A stretch of DNA of 64,000 nt, from assembly GCA_905194315.1 (NCBI GenBank), contig CAJJRX010000005.1, positions 25,027 through 89,026 on the forward strand. The letters are read 5' to 3'. The stretch is from an uncultured Sutterella sp. Lineage in GTDB: Bacteria; Pseudomonadota; Gammaproteobacteria; Burkholderiales; Burkholderiaceae_F. The translations under genes were made by a program, and so were the position numbers. Of this stretch, positions 1 through 9,276 are shown in pieces; the stretch's first letter is position 1; the number at the start of each line of letters is the position of its first letter. The notes beneath the pieces are model-generated. The model had not been told where the DNA came from, made no database searches, and saw only the letters and a list, made by a program, of their open reading frames with translations.

Positions 1-876
1 CCTCTGCTGCTGTGTTCGGCAGGGCTGGTGGTGTGCTACCGGGCCAATGTCTGGAATATCGGTGCGGAAGGGCAGCTCGTCGTCGGTGCGATTGCCGGCG
101 GGGCGGTAGCGCTGATGGCCGGTCCTCAGACAGGGGACTGGTGGGTGATTGCCGTGCTTGCCGCCTCTGCGCTCGGCGGGGCGCTCTGGGGCGCGGTGAC
201 AGCGCTTTTGCGCCACCGCTTCCATGCCAACGAGATCCTGGTTTCCCTGATGCTCGTCTACGTGGCGCAGTTTTTCCTGCAGTGGGCCGTGCAGGGTCCG
301 ATGCGCGATCCGATGGGGTTCGGTTTTCCGCAGACAGAACTGTTTGACTCCTCTGCCACGCTCGGTGTGCTGCTTTCGGGCACGCGTCTGCATTTCGGTT
401 TTATCCTTGCGCTGCTGAGCGCACTGGGTATCTGGGTGCTCATGGACCGGATGGCGCTCGGGATGGAATTCAAAATCTCCGGGATGGCACCGCTGGCGGC
501 CCGTTATGCCGGGTATCAGCCCGGTCATCTGATCTGGGTGTCGATGCTCATCAGCGGCGCGCTTGCCGGTCTTGCCGGCGGTATTGAAGCCGCCGGTCCG
601 CTCGGGCAGCTCACGCCGACCATCAGTCCGGGCTACGGTTTTGCCGCCATTATCGTGGTGTTTGTCGGACGGCTTTCGCCGCTTGGCTGTATTCCTGCCG
701 CGTTTGTGATGGCGCTCTTTTACCTCGGCGGCGAGCTCGCACAGAGCCGTCTGGGGCTGCCCAACTCCATCACAGGGGTTTATCAGGGGCTGCTGCTCTT
801 TTACATTCTTGCCTGCGATACGCTCATTACCTACCGCGTTCGCTGGATCGGACTGACACGCGGAGGTAACCAATGA
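1..876 (+). CDS. ABC importer permease, BMP/nucleoside type (5' partial)
   Basis: Inner-membrane permease of a BMP-type ABC importer, a family that brings in nucleosides or related purines. The frame is open to the left edge (Pro-Leu-Leu-Leu...), so the true N-terminus is outside the window and the GTG at 28 is internal. Repeated hydrophobic segments, an early NIGAEGQLVVGA motif and a later GLAGGIEAAG motif are typical of BPD_transp_2 permeases of the YufP/NupP kind. The stop overlaps the next start (ATGA), so the two permeases are translationally coupled. The substrate cannot be read from sequence. The ATPase subunit is presumably just upstream of the window. Confidence 0.9.
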   Translation, partial: PLLLCSAGLVVCYRANVWNIGAEGQLVVGAIAGGAVALMAGPQTGDWWVIAVLAASALGGALWGAVTALLRHRFHANEILVSLMLVYVAQFFLQWAVQGPMRDPMGFGFPQTELFDSSATLGVLLSGTRLHFGFILALLSALGIWVLMDRMALGMEFKISGMAPLAARYAGYQPGHLIWVSMLISGALAGLAGGIEAAGPLGQLTPTISPGYGFAAIIVVFVGRLSPLGCIPAAFVMALFYLGGELAQSRLGLPNSITGVYQGLLLFYILACDTLITYRVRWIGLTRGGNQ

Positions 877-1793
877 GTCTAGCCGCTTCCATTATCTCCT
901 CGACGTTAAACGCGGGAACGCCGCTGCTGCTTGCGGCAGTCGGGATTCTGATTCATGAGAAGTCCGGAGTGCTCAACCTCGGTATCGAGGGCATCATGCT
1001 CATGGGCGCCGTGACCGGGTTCGGCGTCACGCTCACAACCGGCAGCTTTGCGCTCGGATTTCTCGGCGCAATCGGTGTCGGTCTGCTCCTCGGACTGCTG
1101 TTTGGCTTTTTCGTGATCGGCATCCGGGCCAACCAGTATGCGGCCGGCCTTGCCATGACGCTTTTCGGTGCCGGTCTCTCTGCCTTTATCGGTCAGCCCA
1201 TGCAGGGTGCCGCCCTGCCGGTGCGAGCCTCTCTGGGTATTCCTGTGCTGGAGGATCTCGGGTTCGTGGGCGAGGCGTTTTTCTCCCAGCACTGGCTGGT
1301 GTATGCGGCGCTCGTTCTGCTTTTTGCCGTCTGGTATTTCCTCTTCAGATCGCGCTGGGGACTGATCCTGCGCTCGGTTGGCGAGGCGCCTGAGTCGGCG
1401 TATGCCCTCGGCTACCCGGTCGGCAGAATCCGGCTGGCTGCCGTGCTCTTTGGCAGTGCGATGGCCGGTCTTGCCGGCGGTTTCCTCTCGCTTGTCTACA
1501 CTCCGCTCTGGGTGGAGGGGATGGTTGCCGGACGCGGATGGATTTCGCTTGCCCTGGTGACCTTTGCAACCTGGCGTCCTGCGCGCGTGCTTTTCGGTGC
1601 GTACCTTTTCGGCGGTGTGACCATGCTGCAGTTTGCGGTGCAGGGGATGGGTTTTGATATTGCTCCGCAGCTCATGTCGATGACGCCCTATCTGGCCACG
1701 ATTCTGGTGCTCGTGCTCATCAGCCGCAATCCCACCTGGATCCGTCTGAATGTGCCTGCCTCGCTCGGCAAGCCTTTCCATTCGACGCGCTAG
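873..1793 (+). CDS. ABC importer permease, BMP/nucleoside type (second subunit)
   Basis: Second membrane subunit of the same importer, 306 residues, YufQ/NupQ-like. About eight to ten hydrophobic segments are visible. The motif NLGIEGIMLMGAVTGF near residue 35 is the counterpart of NIGAEGQLVVGA in the first permease, and GSAMAGLAGGFLS near 195 repeats the GLAGG motif. The start overlaps the preceding stop by 4 bp. The periplasmic binding lipoprotein follows after about 100 bp, completing the operon. Known family members form a permease heterodimer; the exact substrate is inference. Confidence 0.92.
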   Translation: MSLAASIISSTLNAGTPLLLAAVGILIHEKSGVLNLGIEGIMLMGAVTGFGVTLTTGSFALGFLGAIGVGLLLGLLFGFFVIGIRANQYAAGLAMTLFGAGLSAFIGQPMQGAALPVRASLGIPVLEDLGFVGEAFFSQHWLVYAALVLLFAVWYFLFRSRWGLILRSVGEAPESAYALGYPVGRIRLAAVLFGSAMAGLAGGFLSLVYTPLWVEGMVAGRGWISLALVTFATWRPARVLFGAYLFGGVTMLQFAVQGMGFDIAPQLMSMTPYLATILVLVLISRNPTWIRLNVPASLGKPFHSTR

Positions 1794-1897
1794 TGCCGGT
1801 GACTGACTGAAAAGATTTTGTCGTGCGCTTCGGGTTGCCGCGAGAAAAAAGTTTCTTTAGTTTGTTAATTGTTATTCACTTTTTGGAGAGCACTTCC

Positions 1898-3046
1898 ATG
1901 AATAAACGTTTTACCTTGAAAATCTGCGTTGCAGCTGCTGCCGCGATGATGCTCAGCGCCTGCGGAAAGGATGAGCCCAAGCCGACGCCTGCCGCTGAAA
2001 AGCCCGCTCAGACGAGCGCAGCGCCTGCTGCCGCGAAGGAACCGCTCAAAGTCGCCTTCGTGTACGTGAGCCCCGCCAACGAGGAAGGCTGGTCGAGCCA
2101 GCATGACCTCGGCCGCCAGCACATCGAAAAGCAGTTCGGTGACAAAATCAAGGTGACGATGCTTGACAACATCCCTGAAAACGCTGACGCGGAACGTGTG
2201 ATCCGCGATCTCGCCACGCAGGGTAACAAGCTGATTTTTGCAACGAGCTTCGGCTATATGAACTCCGTGCTCAAAGTTGCCAAGGACTTTCCGGATGTGA
2301 AGTTTGAACACGCCACCGGCTACAAGACCGCCGATAACGTGAAGAACTACACGGCCCGCTTCTACGAGGCTCGCTACCTCGCCGGCAAGCTCGCCGGTGC
2401 TACGACCAAGTCCAATGTGCTTGGCTATGTTGCCGCTGTGCCTATTCCTGAAGTGATCCAGGGCATCAACGCCTTTACGCTCGGCGCACGCACGGTCAAC
2501 CCGAAGGCCACCGTCCGCGTGGTCTGGACCAACGCCTGGTATGACCCGGGCAAGGAAGCCGACGCGACGAAGTCGCTCATCGGTCAGGGCGCTGACGTGA
2601 TCACGCACCACACCAACTCCACCGCGGTTGCCAGTACCGCTGAAGAGGCCAAGGTTCCGGTGATCTCGTATCACTCCGCTATGCACAAGGCTGCGCCCAC
2701 GATGCTCAAGGGTGCCGTGGTTCACCGCTGGGAAGAGTACTACACCGGGGAAGTGCAGAAGGTTCTCGACGGCAAGTGGGATAACACGCCTGTCTGGGGC
2801 GGTGTGAAGGAACACATGGATGAGCTCGCTGATATCGCTGCCGATACGCCTAAAGCGGTCGTTGATGATATCAAGGCCGCCTATGACCGTATGGCCAGAG
2901 GTGAGTTCCGTCCGTTTGACGGTCCCGTGGTCTCCAACGAGGGCAAGGAAATGATTCCTGCCGGCAAGACCGCATCGGATGCGGACCTGCAGAACATGAT
3001 GTACTTCGTTGAAGGTGTTGCTGCCAAGGTGCCGACACAGAAGTAA
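1898..3046 (+). CDS. BMP family ABC transporter substrate-binding lipoprotein
   Basis: Periplasmic binding protein of the BMP/PnrA family (PF02608), the substrate receptor for the two permeases upstream. I chose the ATG at 1898 because it gives a clean lipoprotein signal (MNKRFTLKIC..., lipobox LSAC, Cys22) and is preceded by GGAGAG; the longer frame from 1823 would add 25 residues that spoil the signal. The mature part begins after a Pro/Ala-rich linker and contains VAFVYVSPANEEGW, the usual first strand of this family. Length (382 residues) is normal. A strong terminator follows, closing the operon. Likely ligand is a purine nucleoside or similar, by family only. Confidence 0.93.
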   Translation: MNKRFTLKICVAAAAAMMLSACGKDEPKPTPAAEKPAQTSAAPAAAKEPLKVAFVYVSPANEEGWSSQHDLGRQHIEKQFGDKIKVTMLDNIPENADAERVIRDLATQGNKLIFATSFGYMNSVLKVAKDFPDVKFEHATGYKTADNVKNYTARFYEARYLAGKLAGATTKSNVLGYVAAVPIPEVIQGINAFTLGARTVNPKATVRVVWTNAWYDPGKEADATKSLIGQGADVITHHTNSTAVASTAEEAKVPVISYHSAMHKAAPTMLKGAVVHRWEEYYTGEVQKVLDGKWDNTPVWGGVKEHMDELADIAADTPKAVVDDIKAAYDRMARGEFRPFDGPVVSNEGKEMIPAGKTASDADLQNMMYFVEGVAAKVPTQK

Positions 3047-3071
3047 ATACTCACTAACATATGAGTGAGCA

Positions 3072-3110
3072 CGCCGTCCGGGAAGTCGCCTTTTCCGGAC
3101 GGCGTTTTTT
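3072..3110 (+). terminator. Rho-independent terminator of the BMP ABC operon
   Basis: Ten-bp perfect stem (CGCCGTCCGG at 3072-3081 with CCGGACGGCG at 3095-3104) followed directly by six T. It lies 25 nt after the lipoprotein stop. Confidence 0.93.
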
Positions 3111-3296
3111 CTGGAGCGTGATGGAAAGTGTAATTTCTTCTTCAAGCTCACAAGCAAATGTTTCCGGCGCATGCCGCAGCGCGAGAAGAACAGGATAATT
3201 TCGAGCGCTGCCACGGTAAAAAGTGGCAAAATTAATAAGTTGTTTTTCTACTCTTTTTTCTGAGAGTCTCCGGCAGGAAACCGCAGCAAAGACGTC

Positions 3297-5222
3297 ATGA
3301 CAGATCATTTTGTACTTATCACTACGCTGGTTACCGCCTTCGGGCTGGCGCTGGTTTTTGGCTATATTGCCGAGCGGTTTCTGAAAACGCCTGCGCTTGT
3401 GGGCTATATCATCTCCGGTGTGGCTGTCTCGCTGATACCGGGGCTGCCTGCGGTGGATCGCACGGTCACCGAGCAGTTTGCCGAGATCGGCGTGATGCTG
3501 CTGATGTTCGGTGTGGGGCTGCATTTCTCGCTCAACGACCTGCTGCGCGTGAAAGCCGTCTCGGGTACCGGTGCGCTTATTCAGATGACGGTTTCGACAT
3601 TCGCGGGCTGTCTGCTTGCAATGCTCGCCTGGCACTGGCCCGTCTCTCAGGCGATCGTGTTCGGGCTCACGCTCTCGTGCGCCTCCACCGTGGTGGTGAT
3701 GAAGGCGCTCGAGCTGCGGCATCTCACCACCATGATCAACGGGCAGGTGGTCATCGGCTGGCTGGTGGTGCAGGACCTGGTGACGGTGTTCATCATGGTG
3801 TGCCTGCCTCTGCTCGCGCAGGTCACCCACGGCGGCGCCGAGCTGAGCAACCGCGAGATTGTCCAGGAACTCTCCAAGACCTTTCTGAGTGTGGCGGTTT
3901 TTGTGATTGCCATGCTGATTGTCGGCCGTCGCGTACTGCCCTGGATTCTGCAGAAAGTGGCCGACCTCGGCAGCCGGGAGCTCTTTACGCTGTGTGTGCT
4001 AGCGCTCGCCATCGGGATTGCCTACGGTGCCGGGGCGCTCTTTAATGTGAGTTACGCGCTCGGCGCGTTCTTTGCCGGTATGGTGATGCGTGAGAGCAGT
4101 CTCGCGCACCGTGCCGCACAGAATTCTCTGCCCCTGCAGGACGCTTTTGCCGTGCTCTTTTTCGTCTCGGTCGGTCTCCTGCTTGACTGGCACGTGTTCA
4201 TTGACCAGCCCTTTACGATTTTCTCCATCCTGCTGGTGATTCTGTTTGTCACCTCGGTGATTTCCACACTGCTCGTGCTGCTGCTCAAGTGGCCGCTCGA
4301 TTCGGCACTCACGCTCGGCGCGAGTGTGGCGCAGATCGGTGAATTCTCCTTTATTCTCTGCGGGCAGGGGATGAGTCTGGGACTTGCCGACGAATCGACC
4401 ATGAGTCTGATTGTGGCCGCTTCGATTGTCTCGATTGCGCTCAACCCGCTGCTTTTTGCCGTCACCCCGAAACTGCGTCACCGTCTGGTCACACGCTATG
4501 CGTTTTTCCGTGCGGCCGCCATGCGCGAGGTGCCCGTGAAGATGCCCGCCGCCCCGAAGGCGGCAGCCGTGCCTCAGAAGGGGCACGTGATTGTGGTGGG
4601 CTACAACACGGTGGCGCGTCTGCTTCTGGATAAACTCCAGCAGCAGAAAATTCCGGTGATCTGCGTCACCAACGCCCCTGAAAAAGAGATCGATCCGCGC
4701 CCTGAAGGCGATTTTGCGCCCACCATGATCATGGGTGAGGCCAAGGATCCGATGATTCTCGTGAAGGCGCGCATCACCTCGGCCGCCTATGTTGTGCTAC
4801 CGTTGAAAGATACCATTCTCAACCGCCAGGTGATCAAGTACGTGCGGCAGCTGCGCCCGGACATTCCCGTGCTGGTGCGTGTGCCCGATGATGATCTGCC
4901 CGATAACTGGACCAGAGACACCAATACGCACATTCTCACGAACAACGAGGCGATGCTGATGGCGCTGCTCGGCGAGCTCGTGCGCGCTTTTTCGCGTCCG
5001 GAGACACAGCAGCGTGCTCCCGAGCCCGATCCGGAGGACGTGACTCCGCCGCCCGCCGGTGATGAGGCTGACGACGAGGCACAGCCCGGGCGCCTGGGCC
5101 GGCTTCTCGGCTGGACGGGACTCGCTTCGGAGAAGCTCTCGGCCGCAGCCGGCAGCACCGCACACAGTGCAGGCACCTGGGTGAAATCGCTCGGCGGCAG
5201 ATTCCGCCGCACAGGAAATTAG
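3297..5222 (+). CDS. CPA2 family cation:proton antiporter with TrkA-N/RCK domain (YbaL/KefB-like)
   Basis: Monovalent cation:H+ antiporter of the CPA2 family. Residues 1-400 are a 12-13 segment Na/H-exchanger domain (GVMLLMFGVGLHFSL, CASTVVVMKALELR, GWLVVQDLVTV, ALGAFFAGMVMRES are conserved YbaL/KefB blocks). Residues ~420-550 form a cytoplasmic Rossmann TrkA-N (RCK) domain, and the last ~90 residues are an acidic, low-complexity tail. The RCK nucleotide loop reads GYNTVA instead of the usual GYGRVG, so NAD(H)/nucleotide sensing may be altered. The stop is 1 bp from the rmuC start, suggesting cotranscription. The ion (K+ or Na+) is not decided by sequence. Confidence 0.88.
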   Translation: MTDHFVLITTLVTAFGLALVFGYIAERFLKTPALVGYIISGVAVSLIPGLPAVDRTVTEQFAEIGVMLLMFGVGLHFSLNDLLRVKAVSGTGALIQMTVSTFAGCLLAMLAWHWPVSQAIVFGLTLSCASTVVVMKALELRHLTTMINGQVVIGWLVVQDLVTVFIMVCLPLLAQVTHGGAELSNREIVQELSKTFLSVAVFVIAMLIVGRRVLPWILQKVADLGSRELFTLCVLALAIGIAYGAGALFNVSYALGAFFAGMVMRESSLAHRAAQNSLPLQDAFAVLFFVSVGLLLDWHVFIDQPFTIFSILLVILFVTSVISTLLVLLLKWPLDSALTLGASVAQIGEFSFILCGQGMSLGLADESTMSLIVAASIVSIALNPLLFAVTPKLRHRLVTRYAFFRAAAMREVPVKMPAAPKAAAVPQKGHVIVVGYNTVARLLLDKLQQQKIPVICVTNAPEKEIDPRPEGDFAPTMIMGEAKDPMILVKARITSAAYVVLPLKDTILNRQVIKYVRQLRPDIPVLVRVPDDDLPDNWTRDTNTHILTNNEAMLMALLGELVRAFSRPETQQRAPEPDPEDVTPPPAGDEADDEAQPGRLGRLLGWTGLASEKLSAAAGSTAHSAGTWVKSLGGRFRRTGN

Positions 5223-5223
5223 C

Positions 5224-6684
5224 ATGACAGTTGAAATAGCGCTTCTTTTGCTGGCCGTTCTCCTTCTTGCCCTGATTGTCATGGTGACGCTCGTGTACCG
5301 GAGACTGCTCGATCAGGAGCGTGCCGCCGGAGAGAACCTAGAACTCAAGGCTGATGAGATTATTGACGCGATTCTTTCCGGACAGCGCTCGGAGCGCTAC
5401 GAACTGCAGGAGCAGGTGCTCAACGTTGACCGCAATCACCGTCAGTCCTTTACAAATCTGATGGCGTTTGTGAGCGATCAGCAGGGCAAGAACGCCCAGC
5501 AGGTGAAGTCCCTCACCGACGTCGCACAGCAGAGCCTCGGAGAGCTCAATTCAGTGCTGCACAAGCGTCTGCTCGAGCTGCAGGCGATGGTTGACGAGCG
5601 CTTCCAGCGCGTCACGCAGAGTCATGCCACTGCCGAGCGGCAGCTCCAGGAGCAGATGCAGCTCAAAATCAATGAGATGCGTACGGAGCTTGACACCAAT
5701 CTGGAGAAAATCCGTACGCTCAACGAGCGAAAACTCGAGGAGATGCGGGCAACGGTTCAGGAAAAACTCGACCGCACGCTCAACGAGCGCCTCACGGCAA
5801 GCTTCAGAACGGTGGATGAAAAACTCGGTCTCGTGCAGAACAGTCTCGGCGAGATGCGCTCCATGGCGGCGAGTGTGCGCGATCTGAAGGGAGTACTCAC
5901 TAACGTGAAGCTGCGCGGCACCTTTGGCGAGACGCAGCTCTCGAATCTGCTTGCCGATCTGCTCACCGGCGCGCAGTACGAGGAGCAGTTTCAGCTGATC
6001 CCCGGCAGCAGCGCGACGGTGGACTTTGCCATCCGGCTGCCCGGCAGAAGCGGGGAGGAACCCTGCTGGCTGCCGATCGATTCCAAATTCCCTGTGGAGG
6101 ATTTCGAGCGGCTCACCGCGGCCATGCAGGCCGGGGATCGCGCGCAGGAGCAGGAGGCGAGAAAGGCGCTCGAGAGAACCATCCTCACGCAGGCCAAATC
6201 GATTCGCGAGAAATATATCCGCCCGCCCTATACAACAGAGTTCGGGGTGATGTTCCTGCCGAGCGAAGGGCTGTATGCGGAGGTGCTGCGTATCCCGGGG
6301 CTCTTTGACCGGCTCCAGCGAGACTACCGGATCACCCCGGCGGGGCCCACCGTTATAGCCGCCCTGATCAACAGTCTGCAGATGGGGTTTGTGACGCTGG
6401 CGCTGCAGGAGCGCTCGAGCGAAGTCTGGAAGGTGCTCGGCGAGGTGAAGGGGGAATTCATCCGCTTTGGCGAAAGCTTTGCCAAGGTGCAGAAAAAGTT
6501 CAATGAGGCACAGTCAAGCCTTGCGGCCATGCAGACCCGGCAGAACGCCATGCAAAAGACGATGGCCAATATTGAGGCGAGCATACCGGCGATCAGCCTC
6601 GAGGAGGAGCAGGCGGCCTCGGCGAGCCCGCTGCCGGCGGCCACGGATGAAACCGGATCGGCTGACGGCGCAACAGTCTCCTGA
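5224..6684 (+). CDS. rmuC: DNA recombination protein RmuC
   Basis: RmuC family protein, linked in E. coli to limiting recombination at inverted repeats. The N-terminus has one membrane helix (ALLLLAVLLLALIVMVTLVY), followed by a long coiled coil (~residues 25-215) rich in Glu, Gln and Leu, then the RmuC domain (~220-430), a restriction-nuclease-like fold with VKLRGTFGE, LPIDSKFPVEDFERL and EFGVMFLPSEGLYAEV as hallmarks. Length 486 is normal. It begins 1 bp after the antiporter stop and ends at a shared bidirectional terminator. The in vivo substrate of the family is poorly known. Confidence 0.95.
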   Translation: MTVEIALLLLAVLLLALIVMVTLVYRRLLDQERAAGENLELKADEIIDAILSGQRSERYELQEQVLNVDRNHRQSFTNLMAFVSDQQGKNAQQVKSLTDVAQQSLGELNSVLHKRLLELQAMVDERFQRVTQSHATAERQLQEQMQLKINEMRTELDTNLEKIRTLNERKLEEMRATVQEKLDRTLNERLTASFRTVDEKLGLVQNSLGEMRSMAASVRDLKGVLTNVKLRGTFGETQLSNLLADLLTGAQYEEQFQLIPGSSATVDFAIRLPGRSGEEPCWLPIDSKFPVEDFERLTAAMQAGDRAQEQEARKALERTILTQAKSIREKYIRPPYTTEFGVMFLPSEGLYAEVLRIPGLFDRLQRDYRITPAGPTVIAALINSLQMGFVTLALQERSSEVWKVLGEVKGEFIRFGESFAKVQKKFNEAQSSLAAMQTRQNAMQKTMANIEASIPAISLEEEQAASASPLPAATDETGSADGATVS

Positions 6685-6717
6685 GTGAGGTGCCTGCGGA
6701 ATCCGCAGAGCGCATAG

Positions 6718-6745
6718 AAAAAGGTCAGCCTGAGCTGACCTTTTT
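6718..6745. terminator. Bidirectional terminator between rmuC and the AGCS symporter
   Basis: Stem AAAAAGGTCAGC / GCTGACCTTTTT with a CTGA loop. U-tracts form on both strands, so it serves the convergent genes rmuC (+) and the symporter (-). Confidence 0.93.
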
Positions 6746-6778
6746 CCTTTTGCCGCTGGAAGTGCCGCCTGCCTGGCG

Positions 6779-8329
6779 TTACTTCTTCGGCGGGTTGCGG
6801 CGGCGCAGATGCTGACGCAGACTCATTAGACGGGCGCGGCGGCGTGCACGGATGCCGCGGGTGCGCACTTCGCTCTCATCGTCTTCGGTTTCAAACGGCT
6901 GATCGGCACTCACGTGCATGCGCATCGGGATATTGGCCTTTCCGCCGTCGGGCGCCTTCGCACCGAAGAGCGGCACACCGCCCGAGGAGAAGGTGTCGTA
7001 GTCCGCGAGGGCTTTCTCCACAAGCTTACTCAGACCGATCAGGGCGATGACGTTCGGAATCACCATCAGACCGTTAAAGAGGTCGGCGAGTTCCCAGACG
7101 AGCGTGACGTGCAGGAACGAGCCGAGCATCAGGAAGCAGAGCACCATGACGCGGTAGGCGGAAACCCAGCGCAGTCCGAGCAGATACTTCACGTTCTGTT
7201 CGGCAAAGAAGTACCAGCCGATGATGGTGGTAAAGGCGAAAAAGAGCAGGCAGACCGCCACAAAGCCGTTACCGATCGGGCCGAGCCCGAGCGTGAAGGC
7301 GCGCTGCGTGAGTGCCGAGCCCGTGAGCGTGCCGTCAAGCGCACCCGTGGAGAGAATCACAAATGCGGTCATGTTGACGATCACGAACGTGTCAAAGAAA
7401 AGCCCCACCACGGCGAAGAGACCCTGCTGCACAGGGTGCTTGACTTTCGCCACGGCATGCGCATGCGGGGTCGACCCCATACCGGCCTCGTTGGAGAAAA
7501 GACCGCGGGCTACACCGTAGCGGATCGCTTCACGGATGCCGGCACCGATCACACCGCCGGTGGCGGCAGCCGGATCGAAGGCACCGACGAAAATCATTTC
7601 AAACACTTTGAAGATTTCGGTGAAGTGACCGAGGATGATGGTGAGCGAACCGATAATGTACACAAGCGCCATTGCGGGGATCATCTTTTCGGCAAAGCTG
7701 GCGATACGCTTGATGCCGCCGATGAAGATGAAACCGGCCAGTGCGATGATCACAATACCGGTGAGCCAGGTCGGGATGTCGAAAGCCGTGTTGAACGCAT
7801 CGGCGATCGAGTTGGCCTGCACCATATTGCCCACGAAACCAAGGGCGATGATGATGGTGACGGAGAAGAAGGAGGCGAGCGCCTTGCTGCCGAGACCTTC
7901 GCTGATGTAGAAGGCCGGACCGCCGGTGATGTGACCCTTGGCGTCACGGGAGCGGTAGAGCTGAGCGAGAACCGCTTCAGCAAAGATGGTGGCCATGCCG
8001 AAGAAAGCGGCAATCCACATCCAGAAAATGGCACCCGGACCGCCCATTGCCAGTGCGGTTGCCACACCGGCGAGGTTACCTGTGCCTACCTGAGCGGAGA
8101 TGGCCGTGGCGAGGGCCTGAAACGAGGACATACCGTCCTTGCCGGCTGACTTGCCGAAAATCGAAAAGTCGCCAAAAACCTGGCGAAACGCCTGACCAAG
8201 TCGCTTAACCTGGACAAAGCGCAGCTTCAGCGTGAAGTAGATACCCGTCCCCACGAGCAGGGGAATCAGGCAGTACACGCCCCAGAGCATACTGTTGATG
8301 CTTTGAACAATAACAGTGATTTGATCCAC
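6779..8329 (-). CDS. Sodium:alanine symporter family (AGCS) protein
   Basis: Inner-membrane Na+ (or H+)-coupled symporter for small amino acids (Ala/Gly) of the AGCS family. Conserved blocks include GTGIYFTLKLRFVQVKR near the N-terminus, GNLAGVATALAMGGPGAIFWMW, GGPAFYIS and RGLFSNEAGMGSTPHAHA. I prefer the GTG at 8329, which has a GGAG 8 nt upstream; an in-frame GTG at 8380 would add 17 residues without a good ribosome site. The C-terminus carries a ~60-residue hydrophilic, Arg-rich tail ending RRRNPPKK. Monocistronic, with a shared terminator downstream. Family clear; substrate inferred. Confidence 0.93.
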   Translation of the reverse strand: MDQITVIVQSINSMLWGVYCLIPLLVGTGIYFTLKLRFVQVKRLGQAFRQVFGDFSIFGKSAGKDGMSSFQALATAISAQVGTGNLAGVATALAMGGPGAIFWMWIAAFFGMATIFAEAVLAQLYRSRDAKGHITGGPAFYISEGLGSKALASFFSVTIIIALGFVGNMVQANSIADAFNTAFDIPTWLTGIVIIALAGFIFIGGIKRIASFAEKMIPAMALVYIIGSLTIILGHFTEIFKVFEMIFVGAFDPAAATGGVIGAGIREAIRYGVARGLFSNEAGMGSTPHAHAVAKVKHPVQQGLFAVVGLFFDTFVIVNMTAFVILSTGALDGTLTGSALTQRAFTLGLGPIGNGFVAVCLLFFAFTTIIGWYFFAEQNVKYLLGLRWVSAYRVMVLCFLMLGSFLHVTLVWELADLFNGLMVIPNVIALIGLSKLVEKALADYDTFSSGGVPLFGAKAPDGGKANIPMRMHVSADQPFETEDDESEVRTRGIRARRRARLMSLRQHLRRRNPPKK

Positions 8330-8660
8330 GAGGGGTTCTCCAAATAGTTCTTCAAATCCTTGAAAAAGGACACACACCACAAGAGCCGAAACCTTTCCGG
8401 CGGACGGACTCGCGAAAAAACGGATGCCGGCCGCAGCACGGTGACAGAAGCCGTCAGAAGGGTTTCGCTGCTAGAACCACATGGAGCCATGGGTCTTGTG
8501 CAGTGGACAGCAGAGCGTACGGAAATCCGGAAAAAACGCCCGTACGTCAGCGCCATGGATAGTATAAATTTTCCGTTTTTATCAGGGCACGACACCCGCT
8601 GATACTTTGAGCAAACCTGACGCTCGTTTGTGGTCTGTCACCTGAAATAGAGAAATGTTA
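8330..8660. other. Intergenic region upstream of the AGCS symporter
   Basis: No convincing gene. It must hold the symporter promoter on the minus strand; a TATACT -10-like hexamer lies at 8561-8566 (minus), but no good -35 accompanies it. Downstream of it (8518-8547) is a 7-bp inverted repeat CGTACGG/CCGTACG in the presumed leader. I looked for a glycine riboswitch, common before AGCS genes, and did not find its conserved core. Confidence 0.4.
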
Positions 8661-9188
8661 CTAGAGGTTCAGACTTTTTTGACTGTCTTCGCGCGTGAGC
8701 ACCCCGAGAAACACCTCGGGTGTGCCGCTCTCGATGCCGTGCCGTCTGAGTTTGCGTGCGGCCTTGAGCACAAGCCGGTCACGGCTCACCAGCCAGGCGG
8801 CACCGGCCGTGTGGGCAAGGTCGAGAAACTTCTGATCGTCGGGATCCCGGCAGAGCACCGGTGCGGTGGCAGGCTCTCCGGCAAAGGGCACACTCTGTGC
8901 ATAAGCCCGCTCGAGAAGCGGCATGGCGGCGGCCACACTCCCGCAGAAAGCCTCGCGCGAGAGCACATCGGCAAGCTCAGTCATGGTTTGCGCCGTGCGC
9001 AGCACACGGACCCGGCCTGCGGCAATCAGCGGCAGCAGTGCGCTGCTGCGCGGATCGTTCCAGTAGTAGAGATCGAGGAGCACATTGGTGTCGAGCACAA
9101 CAGGGAGTCCGGTATGAGCGTTCTGAGCGCAGACAGCCGCCTCTTCAAGACGGGCAATGGCACCGGTAACGGCGTCGGAAAGAGACAT
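8661..9188 (-). CDS. PIN-domain protein, putative toxin-antitoxin nuclease of the COG1569/PIN_3 type
   Basis: Small PIN-fold protein (175 residues from the ATG at 9188; the open frame extends to 9305 but the extra N-terminus overlaps the mdh terminator and is unlikely). Acidic residues expected for the metal site are visible: VVLDTNVLLDLYY, then TMTELADVL, then RDPDDQKFLDLA, then LVSRD. This spacing fits the 'putative toxin-antitoxin toxin component, PIN family'. No antitoxin-like small gene is adjacent: upstream is mdh and downstream is empty. It may therefore be a solitary RNase rather than a TA toxin. Confidence 0.75.
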   Translation of the reverse strand: MSLSDAVTGAIARLEEAAVCAQNAHTGLPVVLDTNVLLDLYYWNDPRSSALLPLIAAGRVRVLRTAQTMTELADVLSREAFCGSVAAAMPLLERAYAQSVPFAGEPATAPVLCRDPDDQKFLDLAHTAGAAWLVSRDRLVLKAARKLRRHGIESGTPEVFLGVLTREDSQKSLNL

Positions 9189-9221
9189 GGGAAGAAATGT
9201 TAGTGTGTACTTACTTTCAAC

Positions 9222-9253
9222 AAAAGAGGTCCGGCAGTAGCGGCCGGACCTCT
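9222..9253 (-). terminator. Terminator of mdh
   Basis: On the minus strand GAGGTCCGGC pairs with GCCGGACCTC across a short loop, followed by TTTTG. It lies 24 nt past the mdh stop. Confidence 0.88.
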
Positions 9254-9276
9254 CTGGGAATGGGTGGCTCTGGTTC

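Noticed and set aside
6914..8149. 411-codon plus-strand open frame opposite the AGCS symporter
   Set aside because: His/Asp/Gly-rich shadow of a membrane-protein gene; no ribosome site.
8330..8660. Glycine riboswitch upstream of the AGCS symporter
   Set aside because: Looked for because AGCS genes often have one; the conserved core could not be found.
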